Source: Zymoseptoria tritici IPO323 (taxonomy: Eukaryota > Ascomycota > Dothideomycetes > Mycosphaerellales > Mycosphaerellaceae). From it: 64,000 nt of DNA. The notes beneath the pieces are model-generated. The model was not told the origin of the DNA. It did no database searches and was given only the letters and a program-made list of their open reading frames with translations. Location of the stretch: positions 310,001 to 374,000 of the forward strand of contig NC_018212.1 in NCBI RefSeq assembly GCF_000219625.1, given 5' to 3'. The position numbers and the translations under genes are program-made. Numbering within the stretch: position 1 is the first letter of the stretch; every line of letters starts with the position of its first letter. This document shows, piece by piece, positions 35,946 to 45,823 of this stretch.

Positions 35946-38900
35946 TCAGTCGGCACGGTGCCGCTGTCTCCGCCTCGTGCGTATGACATCGCGATCCTCG
36001 GTTAACTCCGCTGCCAGTCGACGACGTGCCTGACGGCTAAGCACCTCTGGGGGTTCAGGGTGGGTTCGGTCGTATTCCTCCACGTGTTCAAGGGAATCGC
36101 TAAGGTCGTTAAGGTCGTACTACTCGTTTTCGTTGTCCGGGTATCCTAGCTACTTCACGAGGTACTGCGTCCTTCCTCTGCGAGTGCGCTTTCCGAGTAG
36201 GCGCTCTACCTCGTAATGAGGGTTGTCCGGGTCTAAGTCCTCTTCTATCTGTACTAGGCCTGGTCTGGTAGGCTCGCGGTGGAAGGGGTCGTTCCCGGTT
36301 GGGTATCTCCCGAGCTGGGCGATTAAGATTACCGGGTGGATCTTCATAGTCGGGGGTAGGTCAAGCTCGTAAGCAAGGTTGCCGATGCGGCGCTTAATTG
36401 TAAAGGGACCAGTTCGCTAGTGGGAAAACTTGCGGTTGGTGTGCCCTGGGATCTTGTATCCCTTGTGCAGCTTTAGCATCACCTTGTCGCTAACGCGGAA
36501 GGTTACAGGGGTGTAGGCTGCATCGTAACGATCCTTCATCGCTGCAGCTGCCTAGGCCAGGGAATCGCTCGCCTGGTCGCGTGCCTCCTATCTAAGGTCG
36601 ACGTAGTCCTAGGTCGGCAGTTCTACCAGTGGGTTGAGCGCATCTAGATTCGAGCGGAATCCCTGAATCATAACCTTAGGAACCTCGTTCGTCAAAGCGT
36701 TCCTCGAGTTGTTCAGCTGGGACTATATGTAGGGCAATGCTTCCGTCCATTGGGCGCTAGGGTTGCAGGTAAGGTAGAAGCGAATCGCGATTTCAACCGT
36801 CTGGTTTGTACGCTCCGACTAACCGTCGGCCTAGGGGTGGTACGCCGTAGTCGCGAGAAACTGGGTGCCGATCTTCTTAAATACGCCTTTGAAGAACTCG
36901 GAGAGCCAGATTGGGTCCCTGTCCCCGATTATAATCGCCGGGAGGTTGCGTTCGGTCTTAACGTGCGAGAGCAGGTAGTTGTAGCCGTGCTCTCTTGCGT
37001 TCTAAGTAGACTTTACCGGGGACAAGAGGATGTCCTTCGTGAACTTGCAAGTCTCTGCGAGGAACCCATCGTAGCCTTCCTGGGTAACTGGCAACCCCTT
37101 CACCTAATCGGCGGTAGAGGCGTACTACGGAATGGGCAGTGTCTGGATCGGTGCGAGTTCCCCGAATAGCTTGTCTCGTAGGGTTTGGGTTGAGTGGCAC
37201 GGAGGGCACTAATGGATGTATCGGCGGAGTTCTCTCGCCAAACGCCGGATGTAAAAGCTGGCCTGGACGTTCGCGTATGCTCGGTGGTACCCGGCGTGGT
37301 GATGCTTGTCGTAGGCTATGTCGAACACTTCCTTGTACAGGGCTGGGGGGATGCACAAACGCTCTCTGCCGTCGTCCTAGTCCTTGTAGTAGATAAGGCC
37401 GTCCCTTAAGAAGAAACGAAGGTTTAGTAGGCTGGACTCCGGCTTACCTGTGGTGCTGGCATTCTCGTCGGCGCCTTCCTGGGCGGCGGCAGCCTCTATC
37501 GCGCGCTCCAGCTGTTAAAGGCGTTTCTTCCAACTGTCGTTCTCGCGGTATCCTGCCTTTAGACGAAGCTTGAATTCGTCGGACAGTTCTACCAGGATCG
37601 CATGGAATACTAGGGCGTCCTCGTCTTCCTGGACTGGCACTCCCGTGTTGTCGTAGGCGTGAACATCGAGTTTATCGCCGCCTGGAATCGGAGGGGGATT
37701 GAGCTCGTCGACGAGACGGCTTAGGGCGTCGGGGATCCTGTGGAGCTTGCCCGGGCGGTACAGAATGTTGAGCCGGTACTGCGAGATGTACTGGGCCGCT
37801 CGTACAAGGCGGAGGTTAAGTCGGTCCGTGGAGGAGGTAGTGGCTAACGAGTGTTGGCTCGTTAAGCCCAGCGCGGCGGTATGGTCTGTAAACACGTAAA
37901 CCTCCCCCTTAGTAGCGTGCACGACATGCCTCGCCTTGCGGAGCACCTACACGAGGCTAGCTACTTCTAGTTCTGTAGTAGGGTATCGCTTCTCGGTGTC
38001 TAATAGTGCTTTGCTAAGGTACATTACTACTTGAACGTCGCTGTGCGGGAATCGTATCGCCTTGCCGGCGAGAAGGGTCGGATCAGGGTCTCCCTTGACT
38101 ATGTAGATTACGCTTGCTGCGCCTAGGTAGGAGGAGTCTAGGTCGATGTAGAGTCTCCTGTCGGGGTCGTGGTGGTGCAGGAACGTCGCGTTGCGGTAGA
38201 GGGACTGCATCATCTCGTATGCCTTGCGAGGGGCTGTAAGATCCTCGTCTGGCTGCTACGCAGCCGTCTTGGAAGAGAAGCTCTTCCGAGCCTGGCCTTT
38301 GTTGGACGGTGATTCCTTCAGCAACGCCGTCTTGCGTACCTCGAACGGGGCTACTACGTACGTATAGTAAGGGATGTGCGTTCGCTGCTATCCGGTTAGG
38401 CTAATGTAGAATTCGAGTTCCTTTAGGGTTGTCGGGAACTTGAGGTTTACGATCGCCGCGACCTTCTCTTCCTAGGTAGTGTATCCTAGGCCGCTTACTC
38501 GCTAACTAAGGAGCGTCGCGGTAGGGTATCCGATAAAGGTCTTGTGTAGGTTTAAGGTGATGTTTACCGAGCCGAGCTTTGCAAAAACAAGATCTAGGTA
38601 GGTAAGGTGCTCCTCTTCCGAGCGGGAGAAAATGACAATGTCGTTAATGTAGGCGCGGCAGAATGTCTTGAAATCGAGGAGGATGCGGTCCAGCTGTCGC
38701 TGCACGTACTGCACCGATCCGGCGTAGCCTATTATCGCTATATTAAGCTGCTCCTGCCCCCGGTAGCTGTTAATCGTGAACTTCTCTCGGTCGTCCTTGT
38801 GAACTAACTACTGGTAGAAAAACGAGACCGCGTCGATCACGGTGATGTGCGTACAGCCTTAGAGCTGGGCGATCAGGTCCGACTGCAGCGGCAGGGGATA

Positions 38901-41900
38901 GCTGTCCTTGACTGCTATTGCGTTGACCTTGCGAATGTCCACTACGGGACGCCCTACCTGGACTATCTTGCCGTCGACTACGACATCCTTCTACGTCACA
39001 AAAATGGAAGAAGCGTAGCGGGTGGGCTGAGTCGTGCGTTGCAACTTCGCGAGACCGTCCTTATTTACGATCTGCCCGGAGAGTCTGTCTAGGACCTTGT
39101 TGATCACCGGGCGATCGCGAGCGCTAGCGGGATAGGGTTTCGAGGACATGTGGACCTGCTCTGCATCTGGTCGCAGGGGGATTCTCATCTGTTCGTCCTC
39201 GGGAACATCGACGGTGCCGCCTCGGTCGATCTATACCTCTTAATAACGGTGCACGAGCTGCTCTACCTTGGCTTGGAATTCGGTCTGGCTATAAACAGTG
39301 ACACCGTTAGGGAGCTTCTTCTCTAAGGATGGGTCTGTCTTAAAGGGCTTAGTAGGAAGTGTCGCTAACCCGTGGTCTTCGGGGTCGAGCTGGTAACAAC
39401 CTTCGATCTTACATTCGTACAGTTGGCCAAGGCGGGTACCGCCTGGCAGAAGGACGTCGCTGCCGGTGTCGTTTCTGACCAACACGAAGTTAGTGTCCGC
39501 GTCTACGACGTATGCGTAGACCGCGAGTTTCGTTGGGATCTGAACGTCGGGGATAAACTCGAAGTCCCTGTCCGTAGGCCGAGTGTTTGCTACGGCGATT
39601 GGGACGTAGGCTACCGTGTGGGCGGGGACCGTGAGGTTATCCTCCGAAGCTACCGCCGACCTGTATTTAACATCGTCTCGACGCTTTACGAGGACTGGTG
39701 CTATAGCTCCCTAGCAAGCGCCGATTATTACTAGCTTGCGAGGGATGTCGATTCTCATCTCCTCTAGGCCGATGATGTCTATTGCGATCAGCATCTTCGC
39801 TCGGAGTCCCGAGGTAAGGTAGACCTTATGTTCTATATGCGTGAGGATTCTCTCGCCTTAAATAGCTGCGGGAATCCAGAACTCGAGGTTGACGTATTCC
39901 GTGCAAAGGGATTCCCCGATTCCCCGAACCTGGAATAGGGTAGCGAGCTTGTAAATCTCCACGTGCGGGAGGCAGGCACGCACCTAGTTAGCGTTAATTA
40001 AGGACACCGTTGCCCCCGTGTCGAGGCAGACCGGGTAGTCCTGCTGGTCTGGTCTAAGCCTTACTGGCACTCGTAGGTAGTAGTAGCTTCGGAACGCGAA
40101 TCCGGCCTTTCCCGTACCGTCGGCCGTGGACGGCACTACTCGAGGCGGTTCCACCGGTTCCTAAGCATCCCTCGGCTCGGTAGAGCGCGGGTAGTGCAGA
40201 CGGCGGTGTTCGTACAGCTCGTTCTTAGAAGGGAAATTCTGGAGACACGTGTAACATTAACAGCGGGTGCTTCCACCCAAGTAGGTAATAGGCGAGAGGG
40301 CTGCTAATAGCACATGGCGAGTAGCCTGTTCCGCGTGGTTAATAAACGCGAATGGAGTTGGAGGGGAAGCCTCTACGAAGTAGTCTGCAATACTCTAGTA
40401 TCTGTTTACCGGGGTATCCTCTTCCGAAGCGTAGTACACAACATCGTTAAAGAGATTGTCGGCTGTGTCCGATTCGGGGGAGCGTAATCTCGACCTCGAC
40501 CTGGAGCGTCTACGTCGGTGGTCGTCTCGCTCTGATTTACTGGGGGATCCTTCCTCGGCGTGGTAGTTACGTAGGCGGTCCGGACAGTCTCGAGCGTAGT
40601 GGCCTGTCTTGTGACAAGCACGACATTCATCCCGTCCGAGTGGTTCTCGACGATCGTAGCCACGGTTACTGCGGCGACGGTTATCCCGACGGTTATCCCT
40701 GCGGTCAGCTAAATCGGACTCTTTTAGCTTAGTGGCCTTCTCCTGGTTAGTCTTCTTCCACGGCGCATCGTTTCCTCGCTGCTGGGCGTTAGAGTTATTC
40801 TGTTAGGGGGTGTCGTAGTACGATCTTCCAGAGGAGTTGGCGTAGCGGTTACCATAGTCGGAGCGACGATTGCCGCCTCGATTACGATTGCTATTGCGCT
40901 GTCCTCGTCCGTAGGAATCGTCCGTCTGAGGTTGGTACTTACTCTTGTCTCGTGCTGGGTACAGGCGCTTCTAAGCGTCTTGGTGGCTGTCGAGGGCGCG
41001 GATGAACTTGTTAATCGTGGTCTTGCGCCGAGGTTTCTTTACTACGTTCTAGAAGGCTGGGTCGAGACGGAGCTACGCCTGGGTTAATTGGGCCTTGCGG
41101 TTTAGGACCTCTGCTTCTCGGCTCCAGCGCACGACGTTTATGACGAACGACTGGACTAGTCTGCCTACGCGGACGTCGTCCTTGTTATACTTCTCCTTGT
41201 TAAGGCGCTCCTAGGCCTCGGCAACTGACATGCGGTATTTACGGGAGAGCAGCTAAGCCTAGCGATCAATTCCCTTGCCGCGGCGAACCTAGTCGCGGGT
41301 GTCCTCGCTCAGGTGGTAGATGTACTAAACACTGGCTTCCCCCTTAAGGCAGCGACTTAGGAAGCGGCGTGCTAGGGTGGATAAGCTGGTCTCCGCGTAG
41401 TTACGAGCGGAGTCTAGGAACAGCTGGATTGACCGGAAGTAGCAGCGACCGCCCTGCTCTACTATATCGTCGGCGTCTCTATCCTTAGCTTTAAGGTACG
41501 GATCGAAGAAGCTAATGTCCTTTAGGTCGAAGGCCCGAATCTTCTGTCGTTCGTCGTACAAGAGTGAACGCTCCCGGTGATGATGGCGACTGCGGTGACG
41601 CGAGCGGCTACGGCGTGGGTGGCTGTCGCGGACGAAGTCGACTTTAGAGTCCGAGGAATTAGAATCTGAGTCGGAGCTGGAACTCGAGGATGCGCTCGGA
41701 CTAGGTGACCTGCGGTAGCCCTTCTTCCTCTTGTGCTTATCCTTCTTGTGGCGGCGGCGGCGCTCCGTAGGAGGGGCGTTACTGCTTGTATCTCGGTAAG
41801 ACGAGCTTGGGTGATGGCTGTCTACTGGGCGACTGTGTCGCGGCGGTCGTGACTCGCTAGAGCTACTAGATATAATAGGCTCTCCGAGCCCTGCCTTTGC

Positions 41901-42497
41901 CAGACGTCGGGCTCTGCCCTGGTCCAGGCGTTCCTCGGCAAGGCGTCGGTTAATGTAGCCGCCTTCTTCGCGGCGTTCTTAGGCAAGTTGGCGCTTAGCA
42001 CGCTGCTCGTCATCTGCGGGGCGCTGGCGCTGCTGGTTGGCGTGCAGTCGGGTAATCAGGTCTCGCAGCTGGGCGGCGTTGAGCTCCGCTAGCTGTTCGG
42101 CCGGAGGCACACCGTCGTTAAGATCAATCGGTGCAGGCTGCTTACGGTCCGGCTGCCGCTGTGGTAGCTGGGGAAGGTCTTCCCGACGCTGCTGGCGACG
42201 CTACTGTTGGTCTTGGTAGCGCTGCTGGTCAACTACGACTGGCACGACGGTAGGCTGGTCTCGCGGCTGTTGTCCTCGTGCTCGCTCCCGCTAGATTCCA
42301 CCGATCGGCACCTCTTCCACATCTCCAGGTGGGACTGTCGCTATTACGGGCGACAGCGGCTCGGGTGTGGGTCTCCGAGGTAAGCGGACGTTGGGCACCA
42401 GGTCGCCTAGTTCTCCCTGTTCTCGGTTGTGCGGTAAAGCAGGTGGTGACGGACCGTGGGAGGATGACGACTCCGAAGAATGGGGCGTCTGTTCCAA
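35946..42497 (-). pseudogene. Gypsy ORF2: Gag-pol with chromodomain, decayed
   Basis: One minus-strand frame of about 2,180 codons from ATG 42497 to TGA 35946, broken only by TAG/TAA. In order: Gag (FFDPYLKAKD near 41.5 kb), CCHC zinc knuckle CRACHKTGHYARDC (near 40.6 kb), aspartic protease DTGA (40011-40022), reverse transcriptase (about 39.2-38.4 kb), RNase H (TDHTAALG, YRPGKLHRIPDALSR near 37.7-37.9 kb), integrase with zinc-binding H/CPPC part (about 37.2-37.3 kb) and core (GDRDPIW, SERTNQTVEIAI near 36.8-36.9 kb), and a chromodomain (YEVERLLGKRTRRGRTQYLVK near 36.2 kb, then GYPDNENE). The RT active site reads YIND instead of YxDD (Asn codon 38643-38645). Stops fall where Trp or Gln is expected, e.g. 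after YLVK. Confidence 0.88.
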
Positions 42498-42519
42498 GGC
42501 TGGCGGCCACCGGAATGGT

Positions 42520-43200
42520 TCACTCTGCGTGCGTCGGTGCGAAAGGGATCCGCGGCGGTAAAGGAGTGGGTAGTCGCGGAGCTGGCGTGTCTCTAGTTCT
42601 TGCGATTGTCTGTCGTGGTTGTCGGGACGGGCCTGCCTGCGCTCTGCGTTTAACTACCGTGACTGGTCTCGCTCGCGGGCGTGGTCCGAAGTCGGCTCCG
42701 GGGATGCTAGCAAGTGCGGTTTGGTGTGCACGCTGCGGCTGGGGCTGGTACACCGTCGTTTCGGCACTCGTCTCGCTGCTTGAAGGGCTCTGTGATCTGG
42801 CTGGGAGTACTACGTCGGCGTCTCTTAGGGCTGCTAGGAAGGTTTTCGCGGCCTGCGTGACTAGAGACTTGTCGACAATCTAATCGTTTGGGAATCCCAG
42901 TAAGTGTGTGTTATCAGGCAGGACAGTGTCTTCCGCGTGGTAGGTTTCTGGAGCGGGTGTACGACGTGTAACCTCGTATGCTAGTGCAGGAAGTTCGGGG
43001 TGCCGCTTGACGATAACCTTCGACCTGTTGGGCTGTCCTACAAAACAACGGAAGCTGTATCCTAGGTATACAATTTCTTCGGGTAGGTGTAACGTCGCCA
43101 CGCTAGCAAGTCCAGGTGGTTGCAAGGGCAGGCAGTGTAGGGCGTGTAAACAGTCGCTGCTGGGGAAGGAGGCGTCTAGATAGGTCCTCAGAGCGGCCAA
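42520..43200 (-). pseudogene. Gypsy ORF1 (N-terminal Gag-like), one internal TAG
   Basis: A frame from ATG 43200 to TGA 42520, interrupted by TAG at 42880. No domain is recognised; the second half is Pro/Arg-rich (FGPRPRARPVTVVKRR), suiting a nucleic-acid-binding Gag part. It ends 22 nt before the ATG of ORF2, which lies in another frame, so translation would need reinitiation, or the stop may be a later change. Confidence 0.5.
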
Positions 43201-43435
43201 CTCGGGCTCACGGCGGTGAGGGCTGCCAGGCTAGTGTTCTCGCGGAAGCGTTCGTATCCGTCTGTCGGAGGGCTTTCTCGTTCTCTTGCGGCTGCACTCG
43301 GTGCAGGATGTGGTCGTCGCCGGACTCGAGTGTGAGCGTGAGTGCGGACGCGGATTGCGACGGCGGACTGCGGAGGGCTGCTGTTGTCGTCGGATCGTCT
43401 TTTCTTGGTCAAATCTTTTGATCATAGTTCGGATC

Positions 43436-43452
43436 TCAGTTCTTAGCTACCA
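43436..43452 (-). other. Candidate primer-binding site
   Basis: TGGTAGCTAAGAACTGA begins 2 nt inside the 5' LTR on the minus strand. TGGTAGC would pair with a tRNA ending GCUACCA, as in Ty elements primed by initiator tRNA-Met. Pairing beyond seven bases is not verified. Confidence 0.45.
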
Positions 43453-43454
43453 AT

Positions 43455-43577
43455 TGACGAGGGAACGTGTGATCCGGAAAGTCAAGTGTGTGAAAGCTGT
43501 CTTGTACATCTATGGAGCTATTGGCGAAGGTATGCAACGCCGGGGTTGCCAAGCCTTGGGGCCGGCGTCCCGCAACA
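43455..43577 (-). repeat. 5' LTR of the gypsy element
   Basis: 123 bp, near-identical to 31531-31653. It is followed by ATTGC at 43578-43582. Confidence 0.92.
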
Positions 43578-43582
43578 ATTGC
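43578..43582. repeat. Right 5-bp target duplication of the gypsy element
   Basis: ATTGC, identical to 31526-31530. Confidence 0.85.
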
Positions 43583-44521
43583 TCTGCTCTTAGCGGAGTA
43601 GGAGGTATTAAAGGCAGCTTATTAGCAACACGATCGCCTCGTCGACGAGGCTAGCGAGCATCCAACTGCGAAGCAGAAGCTAGCTATTAACTCCGCGTTA
43701 CTCGACCGAGTAGTAATTACTACCCTTAGTAGTTAAGAGCGACCTTCTAAGTGCTTGTTGCGCTGCTAGCTTAAGAGATATCTGCTCGGCTGTGTATGTC
43801 TTATAGCTAAGACACTAATATCTACTATAAGATCCGGCAAGGCTATAGCCTTGCTAATAAGCATAAACTATCCGCGATATACTATTAATAGCAAGCCGTA
43901 GCTGTACGCCGCTTAGAAGCTAATGCACGTTAAGGAGCTCGTAGCCGTGCCTAGCGTAGACGCTAGTAACTTGTATCGTAACTATAGCAGCGACATTATC
44001 CGAGGGCTTAGTACACAAGCTTTACACTTCTACAGTACGCTACGTAGTGCAGAAGCAGAGCTGTATGCCGATATAATATAGCGCAACTAGCAGGCTACTA
44101 AAGTAGCCGTTCGTAAACGACGAGAGCATTAAAACGAGCTTCCTATCGTCCTACTACCGCGGCCGGAGGTTAAGAAGTAGAAGGCGGCTAAACAGTCTAG
44201 CAGTAACACCTTCCTTAAGCATACTAAACGTATAAATAACAAGGCGGCTCGCGCTAAGGCTATAGAGCGCAACGATTAGGTGCGCCTTGCAAGGGCAGCT
44301 AAGGCTGCTATATTGTCTACTACCCTTACGTCCACTACGCGAGCTAACCTTAAGGAGCTTACCGCCGAGTAACGTAAGGCTTACCGTAAGCAGAAGGCTA
44401 AGGAGTAGCGTAAACGTAAGAAGCTCGAGAAGGCTAGTTACCTTATAGACGATAACACCGAGTCTTAGCTGATAAGGTCGACCGCTCCTGTAAACGCAAC
44501 GGCTCTAGCTCGGCTGCAAGG

Positions 44522-44523
44522 CC

Positions 44524-44556
<33 letters not shown>

Positions 44557-44575
44557 GCGACAGCGACAGTAACAG
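44522..44575 (+). repeat. (AACGAC)n-type microsatellite in the transposase frame
   Basis: About five AACGAC units are followed by AGCGAC and AGTAAC variants, coding for alternating Asn/Asp then Ser/Asp. The in-frame 6-bp unit adds a flexible acidic tract. The long antisense frame over it (from 44836) is a shadow. Confidence 0.75.
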
Positions 44576-45353
44576 TAACTCTATAAGCCTTACTTCACGC
44601 TCCGGCGATGACCAACGTACCCTTAAACTAAAGCGCAAGGCACGCCGCATTAACACACGACTTAAGGGCAAGCAGAAGGTAACAACAACACTACTACTAC
44701 TACCGCCGGACGACGACTTCTTCGACATAAACTCGTCTAAGACGCTACCGCCCTTACCTCCGCCCTTACCGGATGTAGGTGTCTCTGCTATTAGAGCTAG
44801 ATAGTTACTATTTAAGCTAAAACAGGTGTAATACACCGCTATTCTAGTAGAAGAGGCTGTAGAAGTAGAGAGCTAAGGGCAGCCGGTTAGCACATAGATA
44901 GGCGACGTCGTCGTAAACGAGCAAGAGCTAGAGCAAGGGGTGGACGAAGGGGTAGACGAAGGGGTAGACGATAAGGTGCTAGCTGCGATAGATACCTCCG
45001 ACGACGACGTAGACGATGCAGCGGTAGCAACTAAGGGGCTAGCTGTTACTAAGGAACATGTGAGCGGTCGCTAACGCACTGCTAAACGCGTATTCGGCTA
45101 GTTATAGCTATAGGATCTTTAGGAAGCTAAGAAAGGGCGTCGGATTTAACGCTATTACCTAAGGCAATTGCTTTAACACCTCTGCAGCTACTATTTAGTT
45201 AAACCTTAATAAAATCACTCTATATTTTAATATGTTGTTCCTTAAGTTATTCGCTTCAATTAATATTATATTAACTACACCTTATGTTGTGTTGTTAAGG
45301 TAGTAGAAGGTGTAGTAGTTAAGGGCAATAGCGGTGTTTAATAATAACTAATG

Positions 45354-45394
45354 GGGTGTTAGGTGATAGAATCTGGGTGCCCCCGATCCTCTTT
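45354..45394 (-). repeat. MULE right terminal inverted repeat
   Basis: Read on the minus strand it begins AAAGAGGATCGGGGGCACCC. The three differences from the left copy are transitions. Confidence 0.85.
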
Positions 45395-45406
45395 GCCCTC
45401 TTGGCC
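45395..45406. repeat. Right target-site duplication of the MULE
   Basis: GCCCTCTTGGCC, identical to 29601-29612. Confidence 0.8.
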
Positions 45407-45823
45407 CATGCTCTCCCCTCTCCACATGACATGCGATGCCGAGAGACTCGAAACAAACGTGTTTTCTGCCAATTCTACCTCTGGGAATCTTGAATTATAC
45501 ACGCGGCAATATGACGTTTCATTGCAAGCATCTCGCTCGTGCATGAGCTTCAAGGCAGGTACTGCATATGCTCTCTCTACCCTCGATCCTCCTTCCTACA
45601 CGCTTCTCATCGACACTATCAACACCTCCCATTGCACAATCCGGTGGATCAACTCTCGCCGGTGAATACATGCACGTGCTCGGGGAAGCCATCTCGCCAT
45701 CACAAGCCCTATCTTGCTCACGTCCACGAATCCGTCGAAAGGCGAGCTCCAAGGTAGCTCTTCCTCCAAGCTCCACAACCTCATCGTACCGGTGTGAAGC
45801 AGGACTTCCTCACCAAATCGATC
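45407..45823. other. Upstream region of the SMP/C2 protein gene
   Basis: About 420 bp of promoter/leader between the MULE and the next ATG. Frames here overlap the real gene's start in other registers and are not supported. Confidence 0.45.

Larger units (their letters stand above)
31531..43577 (-). mobile_element. Ty3/gypsy chromovirus inserted in the MULE
   Basis: A 12.0-kb LTR retrotransposon on the minus strand: two 123-bp direct LTRs starting TG and ending CA, a 5-bp target duplication (ATTGC), a polypurine tract against the 3' LTR, and a TGGTAGC primer-site candidate 2 nt from the 5' LTR. Coding order is ORF1, ORF2 (Gag zinc knuckle, protease, RT, RNase H, integrase, chromodomain), then a third long ORF. 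The order RT-RNase H-integrase plus the chromodomain places it in the chromovirus clade. The LTRs differ at one site (A at about 31634, G in the other), itself a CpA-to-TpA change, implying a recent insertion followed by mutation. Frames hold TAG/TAA codons, so it is non-autonomous. Confidence 0.92.
29861..45209 (+). pseudogene. MULE transposase, decayed and interrupted
   Basis: The reading frame starts at ATG 29861, runs to 31530, and resumes in phase at 43583 after the retroelement, ending at a TAA pair near 45207. Stops inside the frame are all TAA or TAG; I saw no TGA and no TGG codon. The motif that should hold the first catalytic Asp reads N-A-T-F-N-T-N (Asn codon 30728-30730). The second expected Asp reads Asn in ISNYSKGFIAVI (30920-30922). 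Both can come from GAT/GAC through CpA-to-TpA on the other strand. The C-terminal third holds Lys/Arg-rich stretches, an Asn/Asp/Ser repeat and an acidic repeat (GVDEGVDEGVDD). It is not functional as it stands. Confidence 0.75.
29613..45394 (+). mobile_element. Mutator-like DNA transposon, split by a gypsy element
   Basis: The 41-bp terminal inverted repeats (29613-29653 and 45354-45394, three mismatches, all transitions) are bounded by a 12-bp direct repeat. Removing the internal retroelement and one copy of its 5-bp duplication leaves about 3.7 kb with one plus-strand frame of about 1,099 codons. This frame resembles MULE transposases (NATFNTN, SVTSTGKTFLICISFVPSES). The DNA is rich in TpA, and the frame is full of TAA/TAG codons, so the element is inactive. 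MULE assignment rests on the transposase motif order and the long direct repeat; usual MULE duplications are 8-11 bp, so 12 is slightly long. Confidence 0.82.

Noticed and set aside
44465..44836. Minus frame with a long Ser/Leu repeat
   Set aside because: Antisense reading of the AACGAC microsatellite in the MULE.
29861..45209. Alternative genetic code (TAA/TAG as Gln) in the transposons
   Set aside because: Many TAG codons fall at conserved Trp sites, and catalytic Asp sites are also changed; CpA-to-TpA decay explains all of these, recoding does not.
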